This document shows positions 50,498-61,679 of a stretch of DNA of 64,000 nt, piece by piece (position 1 is the stretch's first letter; every line of letters begins with the position of its first letter). The notes under the pieces were generated by a model, which was not told the origin of the DNA, searched no databases, and was given only the letters and a program-made list of their open reading frames with translations. The translations under genes were made by a program, and so were the position numbers. The stretch lies in NCBI GenBank assembly GCA_026874595.1, contig CM049316.1, positions 41,185,695-41,249,694 on the forward strand. The letters are read 5' to 3'. Source of the stretch: Sipunculus nudus. Taxonomy: Eukaryota; Annelida; Sipuncula; Golfingiida; Sipunculidae.

Positions 50498-50606
50498 ATG
50501 GCTCAGGCGTCACAGACTCCAGTAAAATCCGGGCTCCGGGTCCCGCCGGGGCATGTACTGGCAGCAGAAAGATGGAAAGGAACAGAAATTATCACCTCCC
50601 TTCGAG
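50498..50606 (+). CDS. FAAP24: FAAP24 exon 1 (coding part)
   Basis: Encodes residues 1-36 and one base of codon 37. The donor is CGAG^GTATCA. It contains VPPGHVLAAERWKG, the start of the XPF-like fold. Confidence 0.88.
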
Positions 50607-53600
50607 GTATCATAAACTTTAGCGGATAGTTTTAGCAGTTCCTTTTATTATCGCTCATATCTCACTCTCAAGTCTTGAGCGAACTGCAACACCCTTCCGC
50701 CAGGGGTCGTTTCTAATCAAAACGAACCTCTTGCTCTTCCAGTCAGGCCCTGTGTGACAGCCGGGACTACGTCACTACACAGGCACTTTGTTATTAGTGC
50801 AGATTTCCAGGGGCGTCAATATTGGGGGGGGGGGGGGGATGGGAGGGGGTATGTATATATACCCCTAACTTGAACGTTTAAGCAAAGGGGGAGGGGGGAT
50901 GATCAATGTAATCACCCCCCCCCCTGATATTCAGAGAATATTATTTATATATTGGAAATGAAATAAATTAATTATCAGAATTGTAGACTTAAGTTCCATT
51001 TCTGAGTTTTATATGATGTATATTAATGGTCAAGGCCACAGAGCCCACTTCATGAAAAAGCTTGTGGACCCATTTAAAGCCAAAACATTTGACTATATTC
51101 TTGCATCTTGCACATATGGCTCACCTACCCATGGATGCCCCGAAGACCCCTTTTGATTTGGAGGACACAGGGTCAAAGGTCATGGTCACAGGGCCCACTT
51201 CTTGAAAAAGCTTGTGGACCTATTTAAAGCCAAACCGTTTGACCAAAACCTTTCATCTTGCAAATATGGTTACATGTTTTTCCTGTTTGTCACCATTGCT
51301 GTGTTTACAAACTTGTTGTTGATAAACAAGTTCATACATCCTTCACAGAGGCGTTATAAGAACTTCTCATAACCAGAATTACCCTTCAATAATAAATATA
51401 CACACAAAGGAAGCCAGGAATCACATAAATTCTTTTTCAAAAGGCAGGTGAATGGGCAGCTTTAAATATGTTATCAGTTTCCTTGCATGTCCCTGTATCA
51501 ATACATTGACTGTGTATGACCATCCAACAGAAAGTCAACTGGCAAGCCCCAGCATTTAATCATATAGTCAGCAGCCCAGCGCATGTAAATCAAAACATTA
51601 TTTGTTTGCAGTCAGTTAATCTGCAGCTGATTGGTTAATCGCTACACAGTCAAATCAACTCAAGGTACTGTTTCATTATTCAAGAAGCGTGGGAGATTTG
51701 ACATGATGTCCTTGAACAAAGATGATAAATGATTTAGAGTCTGAACTCCATATAATTCTTAAAAGGACATAATCAGGAGCAATATTATGCCTATTCTTTC
51801 ACACTGTCAGTTCAGTTTTGCTTTATACAAAAGACTCCAAGCAAAACTATCCCAGCTCCCAGTCTGGCATGTACCTGTTTACCATAACATGGCCGCGTGA
51901 CCAGAAGCCCGAGTGTGAGCTGCAACAGGGATGTTTCAGCCAGCAGGAATATTTATAACATATTTTGGCCAAGCCAGTCGGGGCATCTCCTGACTGACAC
52001 GTGTTGTGGTTCCACAATGCACACGGCCACACGCGCTATGTTTATGTTGACACCTGTGATTGACGGTGCCCGGTCCACTGTTTTTAACACTCATTTACAG
52101 GAGTAAGCAAACGGTTTCAGTGGAATATTTTGGCAGGTACAGATTAATTTTAAACGGAAGAAGGTATTATTTGTGTTAATTTAACATGTTTTATAGGTGA
52201 TTGGGCCCATTTAAATGTAATGTATCATGTATCATCTTAAGCCATGAATCGTGATACATATTGTCTCATATTACAATGTTTCATTACAGCCCTACTGATA
52301 AACTTAACCAGCTGGTTTGGCAGGTAAAACCACCATTCCCTTTATTAATACCTTCTCGGCTCAATCTATTCCTTTCAATTGGTGCAAGATTACTAGTAAT
52401 TCATTACAAAATAGTTTGAATAAAGTACCATGGTCCGTGAAAAAATATTGAATTTAGTGAGCAGTTGATTTTTCCATGATGATATTTCAGTGAACAGGTA
52501 TCTATAATGTTATAAACTTTATTTATTTTACATGGATTGTACAACTTGCTATAATAACTAATATGAGGCCCTCTCCATGGCTAAGATAGTGGCATTCTGT
52601 AGTCTGTAGAGGAAACAGGAGGACCCAGAAAAAACCACCAGCCTTGGACGGGCCACTACAACCTGCTCGCATGGCAACTCCAGGGATTGAACCCTGCTGG
52701 CCAGGGGAGAGAGCTGAGGGTTTTGCCACTCGACTGTCCAGGCCAAATAAGAAAGTTTTTAATGCTGATCTCTTCTTATTTATTCAGGTCAGTGAGAGTA
52801 AACCATTGTAGTTTGTCATGCCAAATTGATGACACTGTACAATGAAGGTAATTTACACACTACAGTTTATCATGAGGCTCCTTTGTCTTGCCCTGTGAGA
52901 AGTCTGGGTCTTTGGTACTGTATTATTGTCCCCCACTTCCTTGGAATTTGGGTTTGTCTGTCTGTCTGTCTCTATCTGTCTGTCCATCCGTCAGGTTTTT
53001 GTTTGACATGCAATAACTTTCCTAAATCTTATCCAATTTTATTCAAATTTAAGTCAGTGATTGCTCTCATGCTTACCTTGGTTGGGATTGGTTTTAGAGT
53101 GTCTGTCTCACAAGATAATACAACATGATATTTCATTTTACATATGATGAATCAGCACATTTAGTTTTACTTATCACCAACAGGTGTCGCTAGTGGTGGA
53201 CATAAAATACCGGTACTAGAATTTTTTGCAGCAACTGCCAGGTGCTGCCATCTTTTGAGCGTGGTTAAAACTATTTGTACATTCCAGACTTGGAAGCGGA
53301 GGACATAAATTCTTTGAATTTTCTTGTTAACCAGTAATTATAGTCTGTGTTTGTTTTCTGTTTCAGCATCTGTGAAGGTTGTGTATGAGGAGGATTTGGG
53401 GGTGGTAGATTTCCACCCGTCAGGTGATATTGGGGTTGTCTACCTGACAGAAGCTGAACAGTTAGCTGGTAATTCATACCGCAGGAAACTTGTCAAGCTA
53501 AGAATGGTACGTACAGTCACTTTTTCACATTTTATTACTAGCTTACATCCACAATTTTTAAATAAAGTATTAAATCTGAATCTGGTAATTCTTTTTGGAC

Positions 53601-56600
53601 TCAAGCCCTCAACAAAGATTATCTGACTCCAATATAATTTTGTAACAGTTAATGTCCCATGATGTACTATGGCAGTAACATACCAGATGGAATTCCAACT
53701 CTAGTGCCAGAGTTATATTCAGATCACCCAAATTTACTCAACTCCCTCTTAATATTGATAATTCTGCCACCAGGTTTCAGCATGAATGGAAGTAGCTTCC
53801 AAATACTGGCACACAGATGTTCAGACACTGTACTGCCTTCATATCTAGTACTAAATGTGTATTTCCTCTTCACAAAATGTAATGGGAATAAATGGATGCT
53901 TTTTCATAGGCAAACATGTAAGTAGGTCAGACAGAGACCAGTGAGTGGTAAAACACTCGGCCTTCTCCGCTGGCGACCCGGGTTCGATCCCCGGTGTGGC
54001 TATGAGAGTGGGTTGTAGTGGCCCGTCCAAGGTCAGTGGTTTTCTCCAGGACCTCCAGTTTCCTCCACCCTTAACGACTATCGAGCGCCAACATCTGAGC
54101 CATGGAGAGTGCCTCGTATTAGTTATTATAACTATTGTACAATCCATGTTAAATAAATAAAGTTTATAAAGAGACCAGTGATAAAAATCTGATTATTTTT
54201 TATGAGAAAATAGTGAAAATGAAATGTGTATGAATTCAGGCCTTACATTTGCAAAATTCAGATTTATCCAAGTGATGGACCTTCACTTCTTTATAAAAAC
54301 AGATGCTCTGAAAGATGTAGACTATGTATATTAATATGATATTAATTGTTTTGATCCGCATTGCTTTCAAATTGGCATAACAGCACCTGCAGGCCTTGGT
54401 CTAATATGGCTGAAGACTATAATGCAGGCTCAGTAAAATGTTCATCATGTTTTCTAATTAAAAACCACCCACATTATCAACTGTGTGTATGACCAATCTG
54501 TATTTCAGTTTAACATTTACTTGCACAGTGGTTTGTTGTACATATTACAATGATGATGCATATGAAATATGACTTGCTGGTACATGGTAACATAATCCAC
54601 AACCAGTGAAGTCACCTGATCAAGTTAAGTGATGTATTGATGCTGATAAATACAGAAGCTGTTTTATTGTCAATTTTATCTTTGGGATCAGCGGGCTTTA
54701 CCACAGTTAAGTCAAAGCAGCTGATACAGGTATGTGCCCAGCTGATGTAACTTATTTACCAGCATTAATGAGACCAATCAATGCAAGGCAATCATCTTAT
54801 CACATTGCATGATTTTTGTATCCTGTTGATAAAATACTCAGCTGGTTAATACTACCAAATATTTTAAATACCCCCTCGGCCTGCTCTATATGATGACGTG
54901 ATGGCTGTACACAGTATTGCAGCGAAGTGTGGTACACATATTTTTAGCACGTAGTTTAACATTTCAGCTCTCCTGCAATAGCTGATGTAGATACTTCTCG
55001 TTCTACTTATTTCGTTTAATTGTTATTTCAGCATATGGAGTAAATATTTACTACAGAATTCCATGAATGTCAACTTTCAGTCTAGTCCATTAAGTTACAT
55101 GGTATTTTAAATCTGATTTCTTGCCATGCATTATGGCATAACTTTTCTATTTACATATACTATTTACAGTTTGTTAGATCTTTTGAGGTAAGTAATAATA
55201 TTCTTGCATGTGTACAGTTTTCTTCACATCACTATGTGTAGTAATAAATTATTGGTCACAGGATACATTTTATATTAGAATATGTCACTTTAAAATTTTC
55301 TTCAGAACAATGGTAAAATTGATAAGGTCATAGCACAACACAACTTCTGAGTGAATCACATGAACAATTACAATAAAAATTTGCACTCAAGATTTCCATA
55401 GCACAGCTTAAAATCAGAGTAATGCTCTGTTTTGCAAAATCACAAGTTCACAACAGTCAGACCCAGGGGTCAATTTTCTCAATTCCAGATAAAGAATTTT
55501 TTTCGAAACTTCAATTCAGCTCACTTAAAATGTTTGGAAAAATTTTGTTTCCAGTTCAGTTAAAATAATCTGTATTCAATTTGGATTCAGTTCACTGTTT
55601 AAAAAGTTGCAGTTGGGTGTATTGCTTCATGAAAGTCAATAACAGAGATTGAAGCATTCCAACTGGTCACATTGTTCCTTTTGAAACCTTTTTGAAATAT
55701 TTCTTTGACTTTCATCAAACACTACATGACTGATTTGCCAAGTGAACTGCCCAAAGGCAAGTGCAACCTTTCATTGAAAGACATGAGTTAGGTAAATGTG
55801 AGAGATGGAACATTATTTAGCAGTTCAGCTCAGTTCATCTCTGTATGTAAACTTCAGTTCAAATTAAGATCCAATTCATACAATTTCCCCCCTTTAATTC
55901 CAATTTAGTTTTGATTCATACATTTCCCCCTTCAATTCCAATTCATTTCAATTTCATTCATTTTCCCCCTTCAGTTCCAATTCAGTTCAGTTCATTTCAG
56001 AATTGACCCCTGGTCTGACAGCATCACAACTTTTGAGGGTACCTGCACTCTCTGCCCATCAGTTATTACTGAAAACCTCTCTCCGGCCAGTTACTTTTCA
56101 TAGAACAGATAATTTTTTGGTGTGGCCTTCAATACCACCAGTTAATTATCAAAAGTTGTTCTTTCAGAGGGAGCAAATTGTATATGGATAATGTTGAAAA
56201 TACTCTGTACTGTAAATAAGTTCTATTTTACACAGAACAACTCAGAAGACATACTGATAGGATTTAAAACTAAAATATAGCTTGCCTTTTAACACTTGAT
56301 AGATAGTTTATGATAAATGATCTATTTTTAGCTAAGCATTTGTATATAAAGAATGTTCAGCAACACTTCCACCCAACATAAATTAACATCATTAACTTTT
56401 GATATTTCAGTGATTTAACATGCATTCATAACAAGGATAAAATATAAATAGAAATTCAGAATATTAAAGAAAAGACCCTCAAATCAGGGATAACTCAGTT
56501 TGCGAAAATTTGCTTTTTAAAAAAAAAATTAATGATTTGTTATCATTGCTTTTTAGTGTGGAAATCCCTGAAATATGAATTATCATGGAATTTTCAGTTA

Positions 56601-59113
56601 ATTTAACTTCTGGGAATATGTACTTACATTATTAATACAATTTTATTAAATATGGCTAAGCTTAAATAAATAACTTTAATGGTATTGATAATCTTTTTTT
56701 TTTTACCTACTTTTCTAGGCTGACAAGGTGCGTGGTGTTGTGATCGTAGAGAACACACAAGCCACAGAACAGTATTTCTCCAAGCTCCAGAAATTTGTTG
56801 TCATGGACCTTGGACTGTGTGTGATACCTGTACCCAATCAAGATCAAGCTGCGAAGTTAATCGCTCAGCTGGTTAGAGGAATTATGCATATTCTTAAAAC
56901 AAGATCATGGTAAATCCCGGGCAGATAAAAAATATAATTTAAGCTTCAAATTCTATTTTTGTCTTGACATATATTAAGATTAATGTGCTACAACTTTAGC
57001 CAAAATATTTAAAATATGCACTCTTTTGCTAATGTTAATTAGCTATTGCAGGTTGCCATATGCCAATTTTATCATTTTGCTAAATACTATTTAATCTTTA
57101 ATTCGGTAAGCCCCTTCATGATTTAAATTAAAGCAAACTTTGAATGGTGTTAAAGTATATTTAAATCCAACTTTTTCCTGTTATCCTTTAAACCTGTAAT
57201 ATATAAGTTGGTTTCTTTCACTGAATTATTCAGGAAGTGTTTGTCACAGCTTCAGATATGTAAACTATTTTACCTGAGTTTGATTCACTGAGATATTATC
57301 TTGTGTTCCCAAGGCCCATGTAATTAGATTGTTATCCCTCAGTTTTATCATACTCAAATGTGTAGTGATAGTAACACCATTTTCCGTCACAGGTCCAGGT
57401 GGAGAATCGGCCTCAAATGAACCAGTTTAAGATCAAGAGGAAATCAGCACCGATTGAATCTCGCCTACTGACCACCATGAAACGTGTCCCCAGATTAGGA
57501 CAAATCAAGGCTGAAGCATTACTGCAGCACTTCCACAGTAAGTAAAGAGCCTAAACAACCCCCCCCCCAACTGACCACGATGAAACTTGTCCCCAGATTA
57601 GGCCAGGTCAAGGCTGGAATTTTACTAGTCTACAGCATTCCACACTAAGCATACAGCTTAAATATAGCTTTACTGCAACACTTCAAACATAAACACTATT
57701 GCACAATCATAATTTCCATTCCCAAAATGAATTCCTAAAAAATCTCTCTCAGCTATATAATAAATATGGTTCATATATTCAAATATGGTCAGTTTTATAC
57801 TCACTTGTGATTCACCCAACATTTATCTTGTGGGGTAGTGAAAAGTGTAATTAGATATACTGTATCTAAAATACTAAAATAAATAAGATATACTGTATAA
57901 AAATGTGAAGAAGAAAAGCATGGCCCAGTAATCTTGTTGGCCACTTTATAAAGCTGGGTCTAATTAGCCAGGGACTAGGGATTACATTGAGGGTTATAAA
58001 TCATCAAATTATTGTGAATTTCTAGTGCCTGTAGAATTTTTAGGGTAAGTAAATTTGGCATAGTCTTGACCACCTTGCCTAACCCGTAACATTGCAGCCA
58101 CAGAGTCTTACTTCTGTCCATGAACTTGCCATAACCTGGTCAGATTTCAAAATTTGCATCTTAATTTATTAGGGGTGTCATCTTAACATATTCTAATAAT
58201 GTGACCATGAATTAAAGAATTGCCCTATATCCAGTTCGTATACTAATTTCAGTTCAATGTTTTGCAGGTATCAAAAGAATCAGCAATGCTTCAATAGAGG
58301 TAAGCTAAATTTACTTTGTAAGAATGTTTGTAAATGTATAAGATAAGTAATTAAGCAGGTCCAAATCTGTCTTTAAGGTGCCCATTCACCTACCTTTTGA
58401 AAAAGAATCTATGTGATTTCTGGTTTTCTGTGTATATATTAATGATCTAATTGTAATTCTGGATATGAAAAGTTTCTGTTAAGGCCAGTGTGAAGGATGT
58501 ATGAACTTGTTTATCAACAACATGTTTGTAAACACAGCAATGTTGACAAACAGGAAAAACATGTAACTTGAAGTGGTAGGTTGCATATATGCAGAGGTAG
58601 AAAGATCACTTGTTGCAAAACGCCATTTGTAAAGCTCTGGCTTATCTGACTTGCTGCCAGATGCCCTTGTTGAATTTGTTATGATTATTTTAGTGTGCCC
58701 CCAAATATTATAAACCCATTAATAAAAACAAAACAAGCAGCCTGTGTGTGGTGATATCCTCGTTTTTTGTCCTATTTTTATAAAAGCTCCAAGGGATTAC
58801 CTTTAGTTTATAAATGTCAGATAGGTGATTGGGCCCCTTAAAATATTTATTCTCAAAATCTGTTAAAGTTTATTTTTATAAAATGTGTTGCATTATTAAA
58901 TGTTCATCCTTGATTGTTGATTTTACTTTACAAATCTCAAATAGAAACATTAAAGCTAAGTGAATATATTTGCTTTTCAGGGATTTAAAACTTAATTAGA
59001 TCAATCTTAAATGTTAATGTATCTGTCTCTCTTTGTAGGAATTAACACCAGTGGTTGGAAGGTCAGCTGCTATGAATGTTAAAGCATTCTTCAGTCAGAC
59101 TCAACGATCATGA
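50498..59113 (+). CDS. FAAP24: FAAP24, Fanconi anaemia core complex associated protein (six exons)
   Basis: Complete gene: exons 50498-50606, 53367-53506, 56719-56871, 57393-57537, 58268-58299 and 59039-59113 (654 nt, 217 aa; the human protein is 215 aa). FAAP24 pairs with FANCM, binds single-stranded and branched DNA, and helps load the Fanconi core complex at interstrand cross-links. Residues about 14-135 form the XPF/ERCC4-type nuclease fold (VPPGHVLAAERWKG, VVYLTEAEQLAGNSYRRKLV, GVVIVENTQATEQYF, LQKFVVMDLGL). There is no ERKxxxD catalytic motif, as expected for this pseudonuclease. Residues about 150-217 form the tandem helix-hairpin-helix domain (MKRVPRLGQIKAEALLQHF, ISNASIEELTPVVG, KAFFSQ). 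All introns are GT-AG with phases 1, 0, 0, 1, 0. I chose ATG 50498 for its Kozak context (AGGATGG) and because its distance to VPPGHV fits the human protein; ATG 50435 is in frame and possible. Confidence 0.95.
51030..51290. repeat. 153-bp direct duplication
   Basis: 'ggtcaaggccacagagcccacttcatgaaaaagcttgtggaccc' and 'ggtcatggtcacagggcccacttcttgaaaaagcttgtggacct', with following 'catcttgca.atatgg', repeat about 153 bp apart. Confidence 0.8.
51268..51465 (-). mobile_element. Family A MITE, partial copy
   Basis: The inverted left half of the TTAA-type family A element: minus strand TTAAAGCTGCCCATTCACCTGCC at 51465, through to 'aaacaggaaaaacatgtaa'. The right half is missing. Confidence 0.7.
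51759..52214. mobile_element. TTAA-flanked MITE, family B, copy 2
   Basis: TTAA at 51759-51762 and 52211-52214. It has the same orientation and interior as copy 1 (48868-49372), with a deletion of about 50 bp. Confidence 0.72.
52509..52745 (-). mobile_element. tRNA-derived SINE, minus copy
   Basis: The minus strand reads a tRNA-like head with box-B-like 'gggttcaatccctgg', the conserved body 'ttgtagtggcccgtccaagg' and 'gccatggagagggcctc', and an AAATAAATAAAGTTTATAA tail. Same family as 53945-54169, more diverged. Open frames here are artefacts. Confidence 0.82.
52955..52990. repeat. (TCTG)n microsatellite
   Basis: Iterated TCTG with minor interruptions. Confidence 0.85.
53367..53506 (+). CDS. 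FAAP24: FAAP24 exon 2
   Basis: Residues 37-83. The acceptor is tttcag^CA and the donor ATG^GTACGT, ending in phase 0. Carries the VYLTEAEQLAGNSYRRKLV block, which is strongly conserved with vertebrate FAAP24. Confidence 0.95.
53933..53944 (+). repeat. SINE target-site duplication, left
   Basis: AGAGACCAGTGA, identical to 54170-54181. Confidence 0.9.
53945..54169 (+). mobile_element. tRNA-derived SINE, plus copy
   Basis: The head 'gtggtaaaacactcgg' (box-A-like) and 'cgggttcgatccccgg' (box B) are tRNA-derived. The body has 'tggttttctccagg' and 'gccatggagagtgcctc'. The tail is AAATAAATAAAGTTTATAA. Perfect 12-bp direct repeats flank it, proof of target-primed insertion. The terminal repeat directly abuts the head, so a few 5' bases of the tRNA part are lost. 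Frames on both strands are artefacts. Confidence 0.93.
54170..54181 (+). repeat. SINE target-site duplication, right
   Basis: AGAGACCAGTGA, identical to 53933-53944. Confidence 0.9.
55456..56019. mobile_element. Inverted-repeat element with TTCAATTC iterations
   Basis: The left end GTCAGACCCAGGGGTCAATT and the inverted right end GTCAGACCAGGGGTCAATT form a near-perfect terminal inverted repeat of about 19 bp. The interior right half is iterated 'ttcaattccaattca/ttcagttca' with CCCCC runs (55850-56000). There is no coding content. A target duplication was not certain. Confidence 0.6.
56719..56871 (+). CDS. FAAP24: FAAP24 exon 3
   Basis: Residues 84-134, phase 0 at both ends, donor CTG^GTTAGA. 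Encodes RGVVIVENTQATEQYF and LQKFVVMDLGLCVIPV. Reading past the donor gives a false 61-aa frame to 56913. Confidence 0.94.
57393..57537 (+). CDS. FAAP24: FAAP24 exon 4
   Basis: Residues 135-182 plus one base. The acceptor is ccgtcacag and the donor CACA^GTAAGT. Carries the variable linker and the first helix-hairpin-helix. A partial degenerate echo of this exon (57564-57634) lies just downstream in the intron. Confidence 0.94.
57564..57640 (+). pseudogene. Partial duplicate of FAAP24 exon 4
   Basis: 'ctgaccacgatgaaacttgtccccagattaggccaggtcaaggctg' closely repeats the exon 4 segment at 57467-57512. It lies 97 bp downstream, inside intron 4, after a C run. It lacks a splice acceptor and is diverged, so it is probably not used. 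Confidence 0.75.
58268..58299 (+). CDS. FAAP24: FAAP24 exon 5 (32 bp)
   Basis: Micro-exon for ISNASIE in the second helix-hairpin-helix. The acceptor is tgttttgcag and the donor GAG^GTAAGC. Phase 1 in, phase 0 out. Confidence 0.92.
58373..58841. mobile_element. TTAA-flanked MITE, family A, copy 2
   Basis: TTAA at both ends, in intron 5 of FAAP24. It starts AGGTGCCCATTCACCTACC and ends GGTGATTGGGCCCC. Longer than copy 1 by about 70 bp, including 'tatatgcagaggtagaaagatcac'. Confidence 0.78.
59039..59113 (+). CDS. FAAP24: FAAP24 exon 6 (terminal)
   Basis: Residues 194-217 and stop TGA at 59111-59113. Ends VGRSAAMNVKAFFSQ, matching the conserved FAAP24 C-terminus. Confidence 0.95.
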   Translation, partial: ELTPVVGRSAAMNVKAFFSQTQRS

Positions 59114-59498
59114 TACATAGAGAGAAAAGGAACAGGTCTAAGTGGCGACTCTAGTACACAGGGACACACAAGCTGTCCAGTTTTGTCTACTTGGTTGCTC
59201 GTCACAAGAAGTTGTTGAGACTTGCGTTTGACCAATATTTTTGTCTGAATTAATTAACTTTGCACTTTCACTTTTTGTGACAGGTGACTGAAGCATAATA
59301 AGAAGCTGTACAGTTAATTGAAACCATAGGACAAAACTGTTGGTGTGAGGTCCGTGTGCATGCTGGCTATGCAGTATGAACTTTGTAATCAAACATGTGG
59401 TAAACACAACTTAATGATGGAAAACATGGTGCCGAAACACTATGGGTGTTAGGTTTCAGTATTGGCCTCCAGCTGCTGTAAGAAACTTAAAGATTCTG

Positions 59499-59578
59499 GT
59501 GTAATTGTCACTATAACTGTGTAATTATCACTGTAACAGTGTCATTGTCACTATAGCGGTGTAATTGTCACTGTAACG
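59499..59578. repeat. 20-bp minisatellite in the FAAP24 3' UTR, 4 copies
   Basis: 'gtgtaattgtcactataac(t/g)' iterated at 59499, 59519, 59539 and 59559. Confidence 0.9.
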
Positions 59579-60290
59579 GAAGTTGTGTTGGATCCAGAGC
59601 TGTATGGAATAGTAGTGTGGTAATTAATAGTATCCCTAGACAAAGTCGAGGATACTCTGGTTTTATGTTGGTCCTGTTGCCACAGTAGCAGAAAAATCTT
59701 GGCTGTGCTATAACTAAACAAATTTCACGAATCTTTATCAAACTTGAAATGTACTTAGATATGGTTGAGAGGATGAAGCCTGTTTAAATGTGGTCATGAC
59801 AATAACTTTGAGAGTAACCTTGACCTTGAATAGATCCAGTTTTTGTGAAAATCACACAAATTCTAAAATACCTGTAGAAAGGTTGCATGGATTGAGCCAA
59901 AAATCATGTTGACTAAAGACCTTGGATAGCTTTGTCTTTTACGGGAGACTGATGATGCCCTTTTTTTATCCTTTCCTTGTCTTCACACCTTTTGATACCT
60001 CCAATATTGCCACTTGATGTGTGTCATTTTAACATAATTTTTCATCACGTAAATGTATCCTTATACTGAAATATGTGGGATATTAAGTTGTAGAAAAACA
60101 TGATATTGCAATAGCCAACAAATATTAAACTAATCTTTTTCAGCTGCATATGTGTATTTATATCAGTTAGAGGACAAAGCCCATTTAAAAAGAGAGTGAC
60201 CACAGCCATGAATATGTCTGTATTAGTGAATAATGAAACATTGATGACTGAGAGGATTGAGATTCTGTGATATTTTGGTGTTAATTTTTC

Positions 60291-60300
60291 AATAAATAAA
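60291..60300 (+). terminator. FAAP24 polyadenylation signal (AATAAATAAA)
   Basis: First canonical AATAAA after the stop codon, giving a 3' UTR of about 1.2 kb, with GT-rich sequence following. An alternative non-canonical site is possible. Confidence 0.5.
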
Positions 60301-60829
60301 TATGTGAGGTAAACTGACTTCAGTTATCAGTGATTGAAAATGTTGTGATCAGATGTAGATATGGCATGATCTGTAAATATATATGTTTATAATCGTGTTT
60401 GTTAGTTTTTAATATACACTCATTTATGTGTCCAGACGGGACATAATAATGGAATACTGTCCATGAACTTTAGTGTCGCTGTGAAAACTTAATGAGGCTT
60501 TTGTTCACCATAACAACTTACCAATATATTATCTCTTCTGAGTTTGATTATCAGCATATTCCACGCATATTTAAAAAAGTCAGAGGTTATATGGCTATTT
60601 TGTGGTGTTGCCACAATATTTTACCCAGAATATGGTGGATTTTGATAAAACTCAAAAGAAATGTTAATCACTATAATATCTTGCCTAAGTTCGATTTCCA
60701 GCATTAAAGCATATTTAATGAGATCAGAGGGCATTAACTCCAGTGGCACCATGGTGATTTACCAAAAATCTGATGGATTTTCATGAAAAATTATTATGAA
60801 TATTAACCAATACAGTTTCTCATTCGAAT

Positions 60830-60990
60830 TAGGGTGCCTTTCCATACATACGGGACCCACGCGGATAAAATCCAAGACGTGTGTTATCTCAGTCCCCTTT
60901 CCATACATGCAGGCCCCCGCGCGGGTCCCGCATGCTGATCAAGCAGTGTTGGATTTCTGCGGGGGCCCGCATGCAGATGCCACCTGCGGT
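60830..60990. repeat. GC-rich direct and inverted repeat ('ccctttccatacatgc')
   Basis: 'gcctttccatacatacgggacccacgcgg' and 'ccctttccatacatgcaggcccccgcgcgggtcccgc' repeat 59 bp apart, with an inverted 'gcgggggcccgcatgc' at 60958-60974. Possibly the end of a MITE; the partner end was not found. Confidence 0.45.
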
Positions 60991-60999
60991 ATATAAGTT

Positions 61000-61679
61000 C
61001 CTGGTATTTTTCCTTGCATTTGGAAAAGATAAAAGATCTGTTAGTGCATTAGACTGAATAAAAGATAGGCCTAATATACGACATGTTTTTATCATGATTT
61101 AAATAGGCCCTACGGCCCAGAGGCCAACTCTAGGTAACGTAAACACGTGGCAGGAGAGATATGCCCGTCGCAAGCCATGCCTGGCTTGTATTATATATAT
61201 AATGTTTTAACTGAATATTGGATTAGAATATTATGTACACTAAACTTTAAGAAATTATGATTATTACTATATAAGTGCATGCCGCCTTACATTCTTAGAA
61301 AAATTCATGCACATAAAATGAAGTCAGAGGTCTGGTTATGGGAAGGGCGTATTATGCACCATTTTTGGTGCTCTTGTGACCAAAGGTGAATACCTTTAAG
61401 ACCCAATTTCTACTTCATTCTCCAATATGATGATCTGATTTTAGTTCACACTGTGAACTAATGGGATGGTGCATGTAGCATCTACCTTCAGCAGTCCACT
61501 GTCAGTGCTACCACAACAGATATCATTAAAAAAATATAAAATCATACATGAAAAAGTATATATTTGTCTGAAATAAAGTATAAAAAAGTAAAAAAAAAAA
61601 CTGTGCCAAATAACGTGATTTTTGTATGAATTGACAGCATGTGATACTTCTAAACAAGCTTCTGGTATGAAAGTACAAT

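Larger units (their letters stand above)
50607..53366 (+). other. FAAP24 intron 1
   Basis: Phase 1, 2760 bp. It holds poly-G tracts (50823-50840), a 153-bp duplication, MITE fragments of families A and B, a minus-strand SINE and a (TCTG)n run. The acceptor is tttctgtttcag. Confidence 0.85.
53507..56718 (+). other. FAAP24 intron 2
   Basis: Phase 0, 3212 bp. It holds a plus-strand SINE and a 564-bp inverted-repeat element; the remainder (54182-55455 and 56020-56718) is AT-rich with nothing recognised. The acceptor is ctacttttctag. Confidence 0.85.

Noticed and set aside
53945-54020. A tRNA gene
   Set aside because: Box A and box B are present, but the cloverleaf is not completed and the sequence continues into a SINE body and tail flanked by a 12-bp target duplication.
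53851-54160. 98-aa minus and 71-aa plus frames
   Set aside because: They lie almost wholly within the SINE at 53945-54169; the frames at 52523-52746 are likewise in the other SINE copy.
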